Below, piece after piece: positions 33,433-40,710 of a DNA stretch of 64,000 nucleotides (positions are counted from its first letter, which is position 1; every line of letters begins with the position of its first letter). Where the stretch lies: the NCBI RefSeq assembly GCF_008274215.1, contig NZ_VTPS01000009.1, positions 46,682-110,681 on the forward strand, given 5' to 3'. The notes beneath the pieces were generated by a model. It was not told the origin of the DNA. It saw only the letters and a program-made list of their open reading frames with translations, and did not search any database. The position numbers and the translations under genes are program-made. The DNA comes from Calorimonas adulescens (lineage in GTDB: Bacteria > Bacillota > Thermoanaerobacteria > Thermoanaerobacterales > UBA4877).

Positions 33433-34515
33433 ATGATGCGATACATCGAAGAAAACCTTAAAGAGTTTACCATTTGTAATATTATTAAATGGCATGAACT
33501 TGGTTACACAGGGAAAAGCATTAAAATTGCAGAGATAGAATCATGTAATACTGACGTTTGGTTTTTAAAAGGAAAAGTAAAAGACCCCTTTAATCAAAAG
33601 TCAGACATAATAAACTCCCATGGCCAAAAAGTTTTGGATGTAATGAATCAAGTGGCACCCGATGCAGAACTATATATTTTACCCAGCGGAATAATCTCTG
33701 AAAGTGGTAAAGTCAGAGGGGCATTTATAGAGAAAACACTGCCTTATATAAAGCAAGAAAAAATAAACATCATAGGGGCAAGCATAGGAGGTTTCGATAT
33801 AGTTGAACTCAATAAGGCTATAGAAGATGCTAAAGAATATGGATGCATATTTGTAACAAGTGCAGGAAATGAAGATGAGGAAGGATTAAGTGGTTTCGCA
33901 AAAAGCAATGTTTGGATCAGTGTTGGGGCGGTGGGCTGGTCCGATCAGACAAAGAAAATACAGCTTAAAAATTATTCTTCCAAGGGAAAGGAATTGGATA
34001 TTGTCAGTTTCAGCGGATTATATGTAAGAGATGGCCGCATAGGATATGAAGAAAGGACCTTCCAGATGGAGGGGACTTCTTTTAGTTCGCCGATGATTGT
34101 GGGTATGATTGCCCTGGTACAGCAATATTTTCTTGAACGAACCGGCAGGACATTATACCAGGATGAAATCGAAAGATTTATGTACGACCACGTTATAGAC
34201 CTTGGGAATACCGGATGGGATGAAATGTATGGCTATGGCCTTTTTATCTTGCCGAATCCAGCAAATATAGATATTCAAAAATATATTTTTCATAGAGGTG
34301 AAACAATCATAAAAGAAAAAAAGACAGTATTAATGGATGCGCCGGCCAAAATCATAGACAATCGATTCTATATTGTTGGAAGGCATTTTACGGAGGCCTT
34401 CGGTGGTAAAGTTTTATGGGACCCAGCAAGGCCGAAAGAAGGTATATTTGAGCTGAATGGAAAAAGAGTTACACTGACGGATGGTAGTAAGGAAATGATT
34501 ATTGAAGATATTTAA
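33433..34515 (+). CDS. Subtilase-like S8 protein with altered Asp site
   Basis: The 360-residue protein has a subtilisin fold: NSHGQKVLDVM carries the catalytic His, IIGASIGG is the substrate-binding strand, VTSAGNEDEEG the oxyanion Asn, and MEGTSFSSPMIVGMIALVQQ the Ser. In the first motif, where family members have V-I-D-S-G, this protein reads IAEIESC, so the Asp seems replaced by Glu. The last 75 residues resemble a copper amine oxidase-type N-terminal stalk domain (VLMDAPAKIIDNRFYIVGRHFTEAFGGKVLWD). There is no signal peptide. It lies between tail fibre and lysis genes. Its role may be in tail maturation, adsorption or lysis, and is unknown. Confidence 0.8.
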   Translation: MMRYIEENLKEFTICNIIKWHELGYTGKSIKIAEIESCNTDVWFLKGKVKDPFNQKSDIINSHGQKVLDVMNQVAPDAELYILPSGIISESGKVRGAFIEKTLPYIKQEKINIIGASIGGFDIVELNKAIEDAKEYGCIFVTSAGNEDEEGLSGFAKSNVWISVGAVGWSDQTKKIQLKNYSSKGKELDIVSFSGLYVRDGRIGYEERTFQMEGTSFSSPMIVGMIALVQQYFLERTGRTLYQDEIERFMYDHVIDLGNTGWDEMYGYGLFILPNPANIDIQKYIFHRGETIIKEKKTVLMDAPAKIIDNRFYIVGRHFTEAFGGKVLWDPARPKEGIFELNGKRVTLTDGSKEMIIEDI

Positions 34516-34537
34516 AAAATTAACCGGAGGTGGGATT

Positions 34538-34768
34538 ATGCCCGGGGCTGAAATAGCACAATATGGTATTGGCTTTTTCACAATAGCTGGTTTAATATTT
34601 TTAGTCAATCAATGGGTAAAACAGCGAGAAAATAATAATATTGCAGCTGTAATCGAAAATAATACAAAAGCCCTAGAGCAAGTATCACAAGTTATACAGA
34701 GCATGCAGATTACACTGGCGAGGCAAGAGGCAAAGCTGGATGAACTTTTGGAGAGGGCAAGGAGGTGA
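34538..34768 (+). CDS. Holin-like small membrane protein (BhlA-like plan)
   Basis: ATG 34538 has GGAGGTGGG upstream; the frame is open from 34502 without an SD. The 76-residue protein has one membrane segment (IGFFTIAGLIFLVNQWV) followed by a charged coiled-coil tail (NTKALEQVSQVIQSMQITLARQEAKLDELLERARR). This resembles BhlA/XhlA-type lysis membrane proteins. It precedes the amidase gene by four bases, so a lysis role is likely but inferred. Confidence 0.65.
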   Translation: MPGAEIAQYGIGFFTIAGLIFLVNQWVKQRENNNIAAVIENNTKALEQVSQVIQSMQITLARQEAKLDELLERARR

Positions 34769-34772
34769 TTAA

Positions 34773-35492
34773 ATGTCAAAAATATGCATTGACCCGGGCC
34801 ATGGTGGAAGTGATCCTGGGGCAATTGGCCCGGGCGGAACAAAGGAAAAAGATATAACCCTGGCGGTGGCATTGAAGGTAGGTGAAAAACTGAAAGCGAA
34901 TGGCCTCGAAGTTGTTTTTACCAGGGCAAACGATAACCCTGGTTTCCCTCAGGACCAACGGCAGAATCTTGCAAAACGAGTTAGCATCGCAAATATGGCA
35001 AAAGTGGACCTTTTCGTCAGCATTCATTGTAATTCAGCAGTAGACCAGCAAGCCCATGGCACAGAAACATATTACTATAAACTCGGATATAACGGGGAAA
35101 AACTTGCCCGAGCTATTCAAGATGAAATGCTCAAGGCTACAGGATTATATAATCGTGGAGTAAAAACTGCAAATTTCTATGTCATAAAGTATACTCAAAT
35201 GCCGGCGGCCCTGGTGGAAATGGCCTTTATTTCGAATCCAGCAGAAGAAAAACTTCTTGCCAGCATAGAATTTCAGGAAAAAGCGGTCACAGCAATTGCA
35301 AAAGGTATCTGCAATTATGCTGGTATTGAATATCAAGAATTACCTCCCAATCTGAGTCCTTGGGCAAAAGAAGCGTGGATATGGGGAGTAGAAAAAGGAA
35401 TTATTGACGGAAGCAGACCTAAAGGCACTATCACTAGGGAAGAAGTTATTACCATGATCTACAGAGCAATAAAAAATTTACAGGAGGGTTAA
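34773..35492 (+). CDS. Endolysin: N-acetylmuramoyl-L-alanine amidase
   Basis: The 239-residue protein is an Amidase_3: ICIDPGHGGSDPGAIGP with the first zinc ligand, then DLFVSIHCNSAVDQQAHGTETYYY with the second His, and MPAALVEMAFISNPAEEKLL with the catalytic Glu. The last 55 residues (LSPWAKEAWIWGVEKGIIDGSRPKGTITREEVITMIYR) resemble an SLH-type wall-binding repeat. It cuts the peptide from muramic acid to release phage. AAGGAGGTG precedes the ATG. No signal peptide is seen, so it depends on a holin. Confidence 0.92.
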   Translation: MSKICIDPGHGGSDPGAIGPGGTKEKDITLAVALKVGEKLKANGLEVVFTRANDNPGFPQDQRQNLAKRVSIANMAKVDLFVSIHCNSAVDQQAHGTETYYYKLGYNGEKLARAIQDEMLKATGLYNRGVKTANFYVIKYTQMPAALVEMAFISNPAEEKLLASIEFQEKAVTAIAKGICNYAGIEYQELPPNLSPWAKEAWIWGVEKGIIDGSRPKGTITREEVITMIYRAIKNLQEG

Positions 35493-35494
35493 AA

Positions 35495-35833
35495 ATGAAC
35501 ATCGATATCCTTTTCGGAGAGACCTTCAGCGGTCTCATTTTTATTGCAACTTTGGTGTTTGTGGTCACCCAGTATGCGAAAAAGCTCCTGGGTAATTATG
35601 TTACTGGTGGTGAGAAACACGGTGACCTAATCGCATTGGCCATAGCAGTTATATACTGTGTGATCACAGGCACCGGTTATCTGCAGGTAAATAAGACGGT
35701 GTTTAAGTGGGATTGGGCGGTATATGTAGATCAGGTTTTTAGCGGGTTTATTGTTGCCTATATAGCTTCCATGGAGAGAAATATATTGAAAAAAGCTGGT
35801 GTAGTGGATCAAAAGCAAGACACCCCCGGTTGA
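35495..35833 (+). CDS. Probable phage holin
   Basis: The 112-residue protein has up to three hydrophobic segments (LIFIATLVFVVTQYA, LIALAIAVIYCVITGTGYL and FSGFIVAYIASM) with a short polar C-terminus, a usual holin layout. It starts two bases after the amidase stop, with AGGAGGG at the end of that gene. The strong terminator after it overlaps its last codons. No family name is certain. Confidence 0.7.
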   Translation: MNIDILFGETFSGLIFIATLVFVVTQYAKKLLGNYVTGGEKHGDLIALAIAVIYCVITGTGYLQVNKTVFKWDWAVYVDQVFSGFIVAYIASMERNILKKAGVVDQKQDTPG

Positions 35834-35850
35834 GACCGGGGGATTTTTTT
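35823..35850 (+). terminator. Strong terminator at the end of the prophage late operon
   Basis: CCCCCGGT (35823-35830) pairs perfectly with ACCGGGGG (35835-35842) around TGAG, followed by ATTTTTTT. It ends the lysis module. Confidence 0.92.
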
Positions 35851-36090
35851 GTCCGTATGCTTTCATATTTCAATTTTAAGGCAGTTTTTATACCGCTGGC
35901 TTTATTTTTTTTTATGAAAAAGCCCCTCTTTTTAAAAAAGCTAATAAACCTGTGCCCAACCATTGCCTAAAGAAATAATAATCCAACCCAAAATACACTA
36001 AATAAATGTTTGGGAAAGCCTTCAAGATCTTTTATTTCATAGGGTTTTCTAAAATCACAGTAAACCACAAGAAGTATAAATTTAGAATGG

Positions 36091-36131
36091 GGTTCTAGAG
36101 GCCGTGGGTTCAAGTCCCACCACTCAGACCA
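36091..36131 (+). other. tRNA 3' fragment, probable attR
   Basis: GGTTCTAGAGGCC is followed by a perfect T arm (GTGGG 36104-36108, loop TTCAAGT, CCCAC 36116-36120), an acceptor 3' strand CACTCAG, discriminator A and CCA (36129-36131). The matching CTGAGTG acceptor 5' strand, D arm and anticodon arm are absent upstream. Tyrosine integrases that use tRNA genes leave such a fragment at the far end of the prophage. The isotype cannot be told, and attL is outside the window. Confidence 0.7.
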
Positions 36132-36493
36132 GATACTGAAAAAAGACCAGTCTTGGGAGTTTTTTACATGGTAAAAAGTAAAGCGGTCTGAAGGAGTACA
36201 TATTATAGATGTTGTAACAACCTGATTGATTAAAGATGATTTGACCGCTTTAACATTAATAACATTAATAAAATGTTTACCTTGATATCGCAAAAGTATA
36301 TAAATACCGCTTTACTTGCAATGTTTGTGTGATTATAAATGCGAATATTAGCGAGTAAAAGCGGTATTTTTGTCGTTTAATTTAAGTATATATATTTTTT
36401 AATTTGGCAGTTAAAAGTGGTTAAGACTTGAATTTTTTTGCATAAACGGTAAAATTAATAGTATAAAGTAAAATAAGAAGCAGATGGGATAAT
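36132..36493. other. Intergenic stretch with two inverted repeats sharing AAAGCGGT
   Basis: AAAGCGGTC (36180-36188) faces GACCGCTTT (36243-36251). AAATACCGCTTTACT (36302-36316) faces AGTAAAAGCGGTATTT (36355-36370), the latter followed by a T-rich run that could terminate transcription in either direction. The shared core suggests a repeated extragenic element. No gene is seen; the long minus-strand frame here comes from the tRNA fragment. Confidence 0.45.
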
Positions 36494-37720
36494 ATGGTTA
36501 AAGGAGAAAATGTAAAGAAAGCAAAAAAGAGGTTAATGCTGGTAGTTATATTCTTCGCTTTATATCTTGTTGTGCTGGTTTACAGATCTGCAGGAAATTC
36601 CAGTACAATACGTGTGGTATATGGGAGTGTCAATAGTTCTTATAAAGCTAACGGTATAATATTAAGAAATGAAAGGGTGGTTTATGCTCCTAAAAGTGGT
36701 TATGTGATAAGAAAGGTGAACAACGACACACGAGTTCCAAAGGGTTATTTAATTGCACAAATTAGCACGAAGAATGTTGATGATAGTCTTTATAATCAAT
36801 TGGAAGAGATTAATAATAGAATAAATATGGTTGATGATAAGAACGCTGAATCCTTTTCTTCTGATTTAAACAAAATAGAGGATGAAATATATAAGCAATT
36901 AGGAAGTATTAAATCTGATAGTAGAATGAATAAATTTGTTTCAGCTCGAAATGGGGCTAGCAAATTATCACTTTTGATTGAAAAGAAGAACATAATAGCT
37001 ACCAATAATCCATTATCGACTTATAACCTAGAACAATTAATGCAAGAGAAAAAAAACATAGAAAATCTATTGGATAGCCTATACATAAATTTGAATTCAC
37101 CCGAAGCAGGCATAATTTCTTATGATATTGATGGTTATGAAAACATCGGTTTTGAACAGGCTTTAAATATCCAATCTATGAACCATGAAAACGTTGCTGA
37201 AACTACAAAAAACAAAGATCCCAATATAGTAAATTCAGGAGAGCCAGTATTTAAAGTCATTGATAATTTTGAATGGTATATCGTTGCAAAAATAGATAAT
37301 GATAAGATGAATTTGAAGGAAGGTGAGAAGGTAAAATTAAATATAGATGGTAACTTGTTGGATGCAGGTATTAAGACAATCAAGCATGGCGAAGAGGGTG
37401 ATTATGTTATATTTCAATTATCTCAGCAATATGACAAATTTACTAAAGAAAGGTTTATTAGTTTTGAAATAATAAAGAATTCTGCTGAAGGATTATTGGT
37501 GCCAGCTGATGTTATAATGAATAAGGACGGGAAGCAATATGTTTATGTTTACAGTGTTGTTGGGATAAAGCAGGTTGAGGTTAATGTGGTATCATCAGAT
37601 GGTAAAAATGCGGTAGTAGAGAATGTAGACAAATTAGATGGATTAAAAATGTATGATGTTTTGGTGACGGACAAGGAGTTTTTAACAAAACAATTAAGTA
37701 TAGAGGATGACAGCAAATGA
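36494..37720 (+). CDS. HlyD-like membrane protein upstream of yggS
   Basis: The 408-residue protein has one N-terminal membrane segment (RLMLVVIFFALYLVVLVY) followed by a biotinyl-lipoyl-like half (GIILRNERVVYAPKSGYVIRKVNNDTRVPKGYLIAQIS), a coiled-coil region (about 95-200), and a C-terminal beta domain (LLVPADVIMNKDGKQYVYVYS). This is the layout of HlyD-family adaptor proteins. No transporter partner is nearby. In clostridia such a gene commonly stands before yggS-sepF, so a cell-envelope role linked to division is plausible. Its stop overlaps yggS (ATGA). Confidence 0.75.
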   Translation: MVKGENVKKAKKRLMLVVIFFALYLVVLVYRSAGNSSTIRVVYGSVNSSYKANGIILRNERVVYAPKSGYVIRKVNNDTRVPKGYLIAQISTKNVDDSLYNQLEEINNRINMVDDKNAESFSSDLNKIEDEIYKQLGSIKSDSRMNKFVSARNGASKLSLLIEKKNIIATNNPLSTYNLEQLMQEKKNIENLLDSLYINLNSPEAGIISYDIDGYENIGFEQALNIQSMNHENVAETTKNKDPNIVNSGEPVFKVIDNFEWYIVAKIDNDKMNLKEGEKVKLNIDGNLLDAGIKTIKHGEEGDYVIFQLSQQYDKFTKERFISFEIIKNSAEGLLVPADVIMNKDGKQYVYVYSVVGIKQVEVNVVSSDGKNAVVENVDKLDGLKMYDVLVTDKEFLTKQLSIEDDSK

Positions 37721-38406
37721 ACATTAAGGATAATATATTAAAATTGTTAAATAAGGTTGATGATGTATGCAATGAGGTAGGTGTTAAATCAGAATCAATA
37801 AAGATAATTGCAGTTACGAAGAATGTGGGTATAGAAAAAATTATGCAGGCTGTTTCTTGTAATTTGCGTGATCTTGGTGAAAATAGAGTACAGGAGTTTT
37901 TAAATAAGTATCAAACACTAGACAATAAAGATGTTAAATGGCATTTAATAGGACATTTGCAGACGAATAAAGTTAAATACGTAGTTGGTCGTATATGTCT
38001 AATACAATCCGTAGATAGTATCAAGTTGGCAAATGAGATTAATAAAAAAGCCAAAGAACTTGGAGTCATTCAAGATATACTTATTGAGCTCAAAACCTCT
38101 TATGAGGAGACAAAGTTTGGTGTAGACGTAAATCATATTGATGAATTTCTTAATCAAGTAGCGGATTTAAAGAATATTAGAATTAAAGGATTGATGACTA
38201 TAGCACCTAAGGTTAACTTTGAGGACGAGGCCAGGCCATATTTTGAAATAGCATATAATCAGTTTGAAAAGCTGAAAAACGTTAGACAGGATAACATGGA
38301 AATTCAATATCTGTCAATGGGTATGTCAGGTGATTTTAAAGCAGCAATCAAAGAAGGCTCGAATATGATACGTATAGGAACGGCAATTTTTGGAGAGAGA
38401 AAATAA
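37717..38406 (+). CDS. yggS: PLP homeostasis protein YggS/YlmE
   Basis: The 229-residue protein is a YggS family PLP-binding protein. IKIIAVTKNVGIEKI holds the Lys (Lys at the VTK motif) that binds pyridoxal phosphate, followed by DLGENRVQEFLNKY, WHLIGHLQTNKVKYV, IRIKGLMTIAPKVNF and a terminal LSMGMSGDFKAAIKEGSNMIRIGTAIFGER with the phosphate-binding SMGMS. It buffers free PLP and amino-acid pools. It heads the ylm cluster with sepF, yggT, ylmH and divIVA, as in Bacillus and clostridia. Confidence 0.95.
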   Translation: MNIKDNILKLLNKVDDVCNEVGVKSESIKIIAVTKNVGIEKIMQAVSCNLRDLGENRVQEFLNKYQTLDNKDVKWHLIGHLQTNKVKYVVGRICLIQSVDSIKLANEINKKAKELGVIQDILIELKTSYEETKFGVDVNHIDEFLNQVADLKNIRIKGLMTIAPKVNFEDEARPYFEIAYNQFEKLKNVRQDNMEIQYLSMGMSGDFKAAIKEGSNMIRIGTAIFGERK

Positions 38407-38427
38407 TAAGGAGTTGTATTACCAATA

Positions 38428-38832
38428 ATGAATAATCTATTAAAAAATCTCATAGATTTTTTTGGATTTGATGGCCAAGATGGTGGAAAAGACGAAGATG
38501 CAGGAGAGCCAGTCGAAGACGAGTTTAAAAATTCTTCATATAATAGCAAAGTTGTTGATTTAAATAAACTTAACAGATCAAAGGTTGTAGTATATAATAT
38601 AAATACCTTTAATGAAGTTACTAAGATATGTGACAATCTAAGACAGAAAAAGATTTCTTTGATAAACATGGGAAAATTATCCCATGAAGAAAGTAGGCGG
38701 GTACTTGATTTCGTGAGTGGTGCATGTTATTCTTTAGATGGTAATATACAGAAGATAGATACAAATATATTCATTGTATGTCCACACAATATTGAAATAA
38801 TAGGTGCCTTAGATACTGAGGATGAAATTTAA
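38428..38832 (+). CDS. sepF: Cell division protein SepF
   Basis: A 134-residue SepF: N-terminal amphipathic membrane-binding helix (MNNLLKNLIDFFGF), an acidic linker, then the SepF domain from about residue 50 (VVVYNINTFNEVTKICDNLRQKKISLINMGKLSHEESRRVLDFVSGACYSLDGNIQKI) ending in IFIVCPHNIEI. It polymerises and tethers FtsZ to the membrane. The cluster order yggS-sepF-yggT is the usual one. Confidence 0.93.
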   Translation: MNNLLKNLIDFFGFDGQDGGKDEDAGEPVEDEFKNSSYNSKVVDLNKLNRSKVVVYNINTFNEVTKICDNLRQKKISLINMGKLSHEESRRVLDFVSGACYSLDGNIQKIDTNIFIVCPHNIEIIGALDTEDEI

Positions 38833-38850
38833 CAGACAGGTGGTGTTCTT

Positions 38851-39138
38851 TTGATTCAACAAACCTTGATATTAACTTTTAATATTTTTTTAAATATATT
38901 AAATATATTAATATTTATTCGTGTCTTTCTATCCTATATTAGGATCGATTACTACAACCCTATCATACGATTGGTATACGAATTAACAGAGCCTATACTG
39001 AGTCCATTTAGGCGGCTATTAATGAACTCAAGTATCTCTAAGGCATTTTTTGTAGATTTTTCGCCGATGATTGCATTGTTATTTATTGATTGTATTGTAC
39101 GTCCTTTGATTATCAATTTGATTTATATTATTTTTTGA
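38851..39138 (+). CDS. ylmG: YggT family membrane protein (YlmG)
   Basis: A 95-residue protein with two membrane segments and the signature between them: FIRVFLSYIRIDYYNPIIRLVYELTEPILSPFRRLL. It starts with TTG 38851 after AGGTGG. YggT/YlmG proteins accompany sepF and are linked to division and membrane organisation; the exact function is unknown. The gene is AT-rich, like its neighbours. Confidence 0.9.
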   Translation: MIQQTLILTFNIFLNILNILIFIRVFLSYIRIDYYNPIIRLVYELTEPILSPFRRLLMNSSISKAFFVDFSPMIALLFIDCIVRPLIINLIYIIF

Positions 39139-39151
39139 CAGGAGAATTGGC

Positions 39152-39892
39152 ATGAACATATCTTATCAGAAAATGGCCGATGATTATATAAAATGGGTAA
39201 ATAAGCATCAAAAGCCTAAATTTACTAATTTTTTGGACCCAATCGTTAGAGAAGAAATCGAGTATGAGTTAAAAAAATATGAGGAAATAAGTTATAAAGA
39301 AGATGGCGGTTATGAAAATGCTGAAAGGAAGGTCGTAGCAATATTTCCTGCTGAGATAAAATTTGATCTACAGTTTCCTATCACTGCTGTTGCAATAACG
39401 ACTAAAGGAGAACAACAGCTTACTCACAGAGACTATTTAGGTGCTATACTTGGACTTGGACTGGCAAGAGATAAGATAGGAGACATTATAGTAGTTGAGT
39501 CAAAGGCCCAGATAATAGTCATGGAGGATATAAAAGACTATATTATAAACAATATAAGTAGAGTTGGTAATCTTTCAGTGACAGCTAAAGAAATAAGTAT
39601 AAACGAAATAATTCTGCCAGAAGAAAAATATAAGGATATATTTGCAACTGTAAGTTCTCTTAGGCTTGATAGCATAGCCAGTGCCGCCTTTAATATTTCA
39701 AGAAGCAAAATGGCTGAATTGATCAGAATAGGAAGGGCAAAGGTAAACTGGAAAATTGTTGATGATGTATCTTATAGTATAAATGTAGGCGATATGATAT
39801 CCATCCAGGGACGAGGCAGGGCAAGAGTAGACAGTATTGATGGTAAGACCGCTAAGGGTAGGATCAAGATACATATAAAAAGATTTATTTAA
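39152..39892 (+). CDS. ylmH: S4-domain RNA-binding protein YlmH
   Basis: The 246-residue protein has the YlmH plan: an N-terminal helical part (PIVREEIEYELKKYEE), the DYLGAILGLGLARDKIGDIIV core, and a C-terminal S4 domain (LRLDSIASAAFNISRSKMAELIRIGRAKVNWKIV). In Bacillus subtilis YlmH helps rescue stalled ribosomes; in the ylm cluster it is also tied to division. The product looks complete. Confidence 0.93.
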   Translation: MNISYQKMADDYIKWVNKHQKPKFTNFLDPIVREEIEYELKKYEEISYKEDGGYENAERKVVAIFPAEIKFDLQFPITAVAITTKGEQQLTHRDYLGAILGLGLARDKIGDIIVVESKAQIIVMEDIKDYIINNISRVGNLSVTAKEISINEIILPEEKYKDIFATVSSLRLDSIASAAFNISRSKMAELIRIGRAKVNWKIVDDVSYSINVGDMISIQGRGRARVDSIDGKTAKGRIKIHIKRFI

Positions 39893-39911
39893 ATACGAGG
39901 TGCGAAAAATT

Positions 39912-40370
39912 ATGTTATCTCCAGTAGATATACAAAATAAAAAATTTAAAAGAACATTCAGAGGTTATAGTGATGAAGAAGTCGATAAGTTTCTTGATGA
40001 AATAATTGAAGATTATGAAAGGCTATATAGAGAAAACATGGAACTTAAAGACAAAATAACCAGCTTAAATGATAAACTGAATGATTATAAAAATCTTGAA
40101 GATACTTTAAAAAACATACTCATTACAGCGCAACAAACAAGTGACGAAATAAAAAGTAACGCTCGGGTTAAAGCCGAGATGATAATTAAAGAGGCGGAGG
40201 AACGAGCGGATAGAATTATTGAAGACAGCAATGCGAAAGCATATGAAATTAAGAAAGAGTACGAAAGGATTAAAAATGAAATGGAGGTATTTAAATCAAA
40301 AGTAAGATCAATGCTTGTATCGCAAATTGAAATGTTGGATAGTAATAAGCCTGAAGAAAATCAGGAATGA
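39912..40370 (+). CDS. divIVA: Cell division/polarity protein DivIVA
   Basis: ATG 39912 follows GAGGTG by 9 bases and gives the family start MLSPVDIQNKKFKRTFRGYSDEEVDKFLDEI; GTG 39900 lies over the SD. The 152-residue protein has the N-terminal lipid-binding domain followed by coiled coil to the end. It gathers at curved membranes of septum and poles, recruits division and sporulation factors. It closes the ylm cluster; a promoter and T-box follow. Confidence 0.93.
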   Translation: MLSPVDIQNKKFKRTFRGYSDEEVDKFLDEIIEDYERLYRENMELKDKITSLNDKLNDYKNLEDTLKNILITAQQTSDEIKSNARVKAEMIIKEAEERADRIIEDSNAKAYEIKKEYERIKNEMEVFKSKVRSMLVSQIEMLDSNKPEENQE

Positions 40371-40381
40371 TTTTATATTAC

Positions 40382-40410
40382 TTGACATAGAGTTAATATT
40401 TACATATAAT
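40382..40410 (+). promoter_or_regulatory. Promoter of the ileS T-box transcript
   Basis: Consensus TTGACA (40382-40387) and TATAAT (40405-40410), exactly 17 bases apart. The T-box leader begins about 30 bases downstream. Confidence 0.9.
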
Positions 40411-40439
40411 TTATAATAACTTAAATAAACATTAAATAC

Positions 40440-40658
40440 GATGAGAGGGAAGAGTAGTTTATCCTGCTTTTTTAGAGAGATGGTGGAAGGTGCAAACCAT
40501 TAAACAGGATATACGAAAATCACCCTGGAGTAGCAGGCTGAAATACTGCAGTAAGCCTTAGCCGGTTTTACCGTTATATTGTAATGAGTGTTTTCATGAA
40601 TTTGAAAACATTAGGGTGGTACCACGGCCTTCCGTCCCTTCTAGGGGGCGGATTTTTT
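40440..40658 (+). promoter_or_regulatory. T-box riboswitch, isoleucine
   Basis: The T-box sequence AGGGTGGTACCACGG lies at 40613-40627 and is followed by a terminator (CCGTCCC 40632-40638 with GGGGGCGG, then TTTTTT). Upstream, Stem I features include GAGAGAT GGTGGAA and a 3' side AAAATCACC in which ATC (about 40518-40520) is the presumed Ile specifier. Uncharged tRNA-Ile should stabilise the antiterminator and switch on ileS. Confidence 0.93.
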
Positions 40659-40710
40659 AAATATATAAATACTTGTATAAATACTTGCAGATTTACTGAG
40701 GAGGTTAATT

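Noticed and set aside
1..36000. Phage use of TGA as Trp codon
   Set aside because: Many intact phage genes end in TGA with tight overlaps to the next start, Trp is coded by TGG throughout, and only two genes are interrupted.
36131..36170. AAGAC-CA-GTCTT palindrome with T run as a terminator
   Set aside because: The loop would be only two bases; the T run is separated from the stem.
35967..36293. Minus-strand frame with a WWDLNPRP segment
   Set aside because: That peptide is the well-known artefact of translating the antisense strand of a tRNA 3' end; the tRNA fragment explains it.
36426..36470. Promoter-like boxes before the HlyD-like gene
   Set aside because: TTGAAT and TATAAA are present but about 28 bases apart, too far for a normal promoter.
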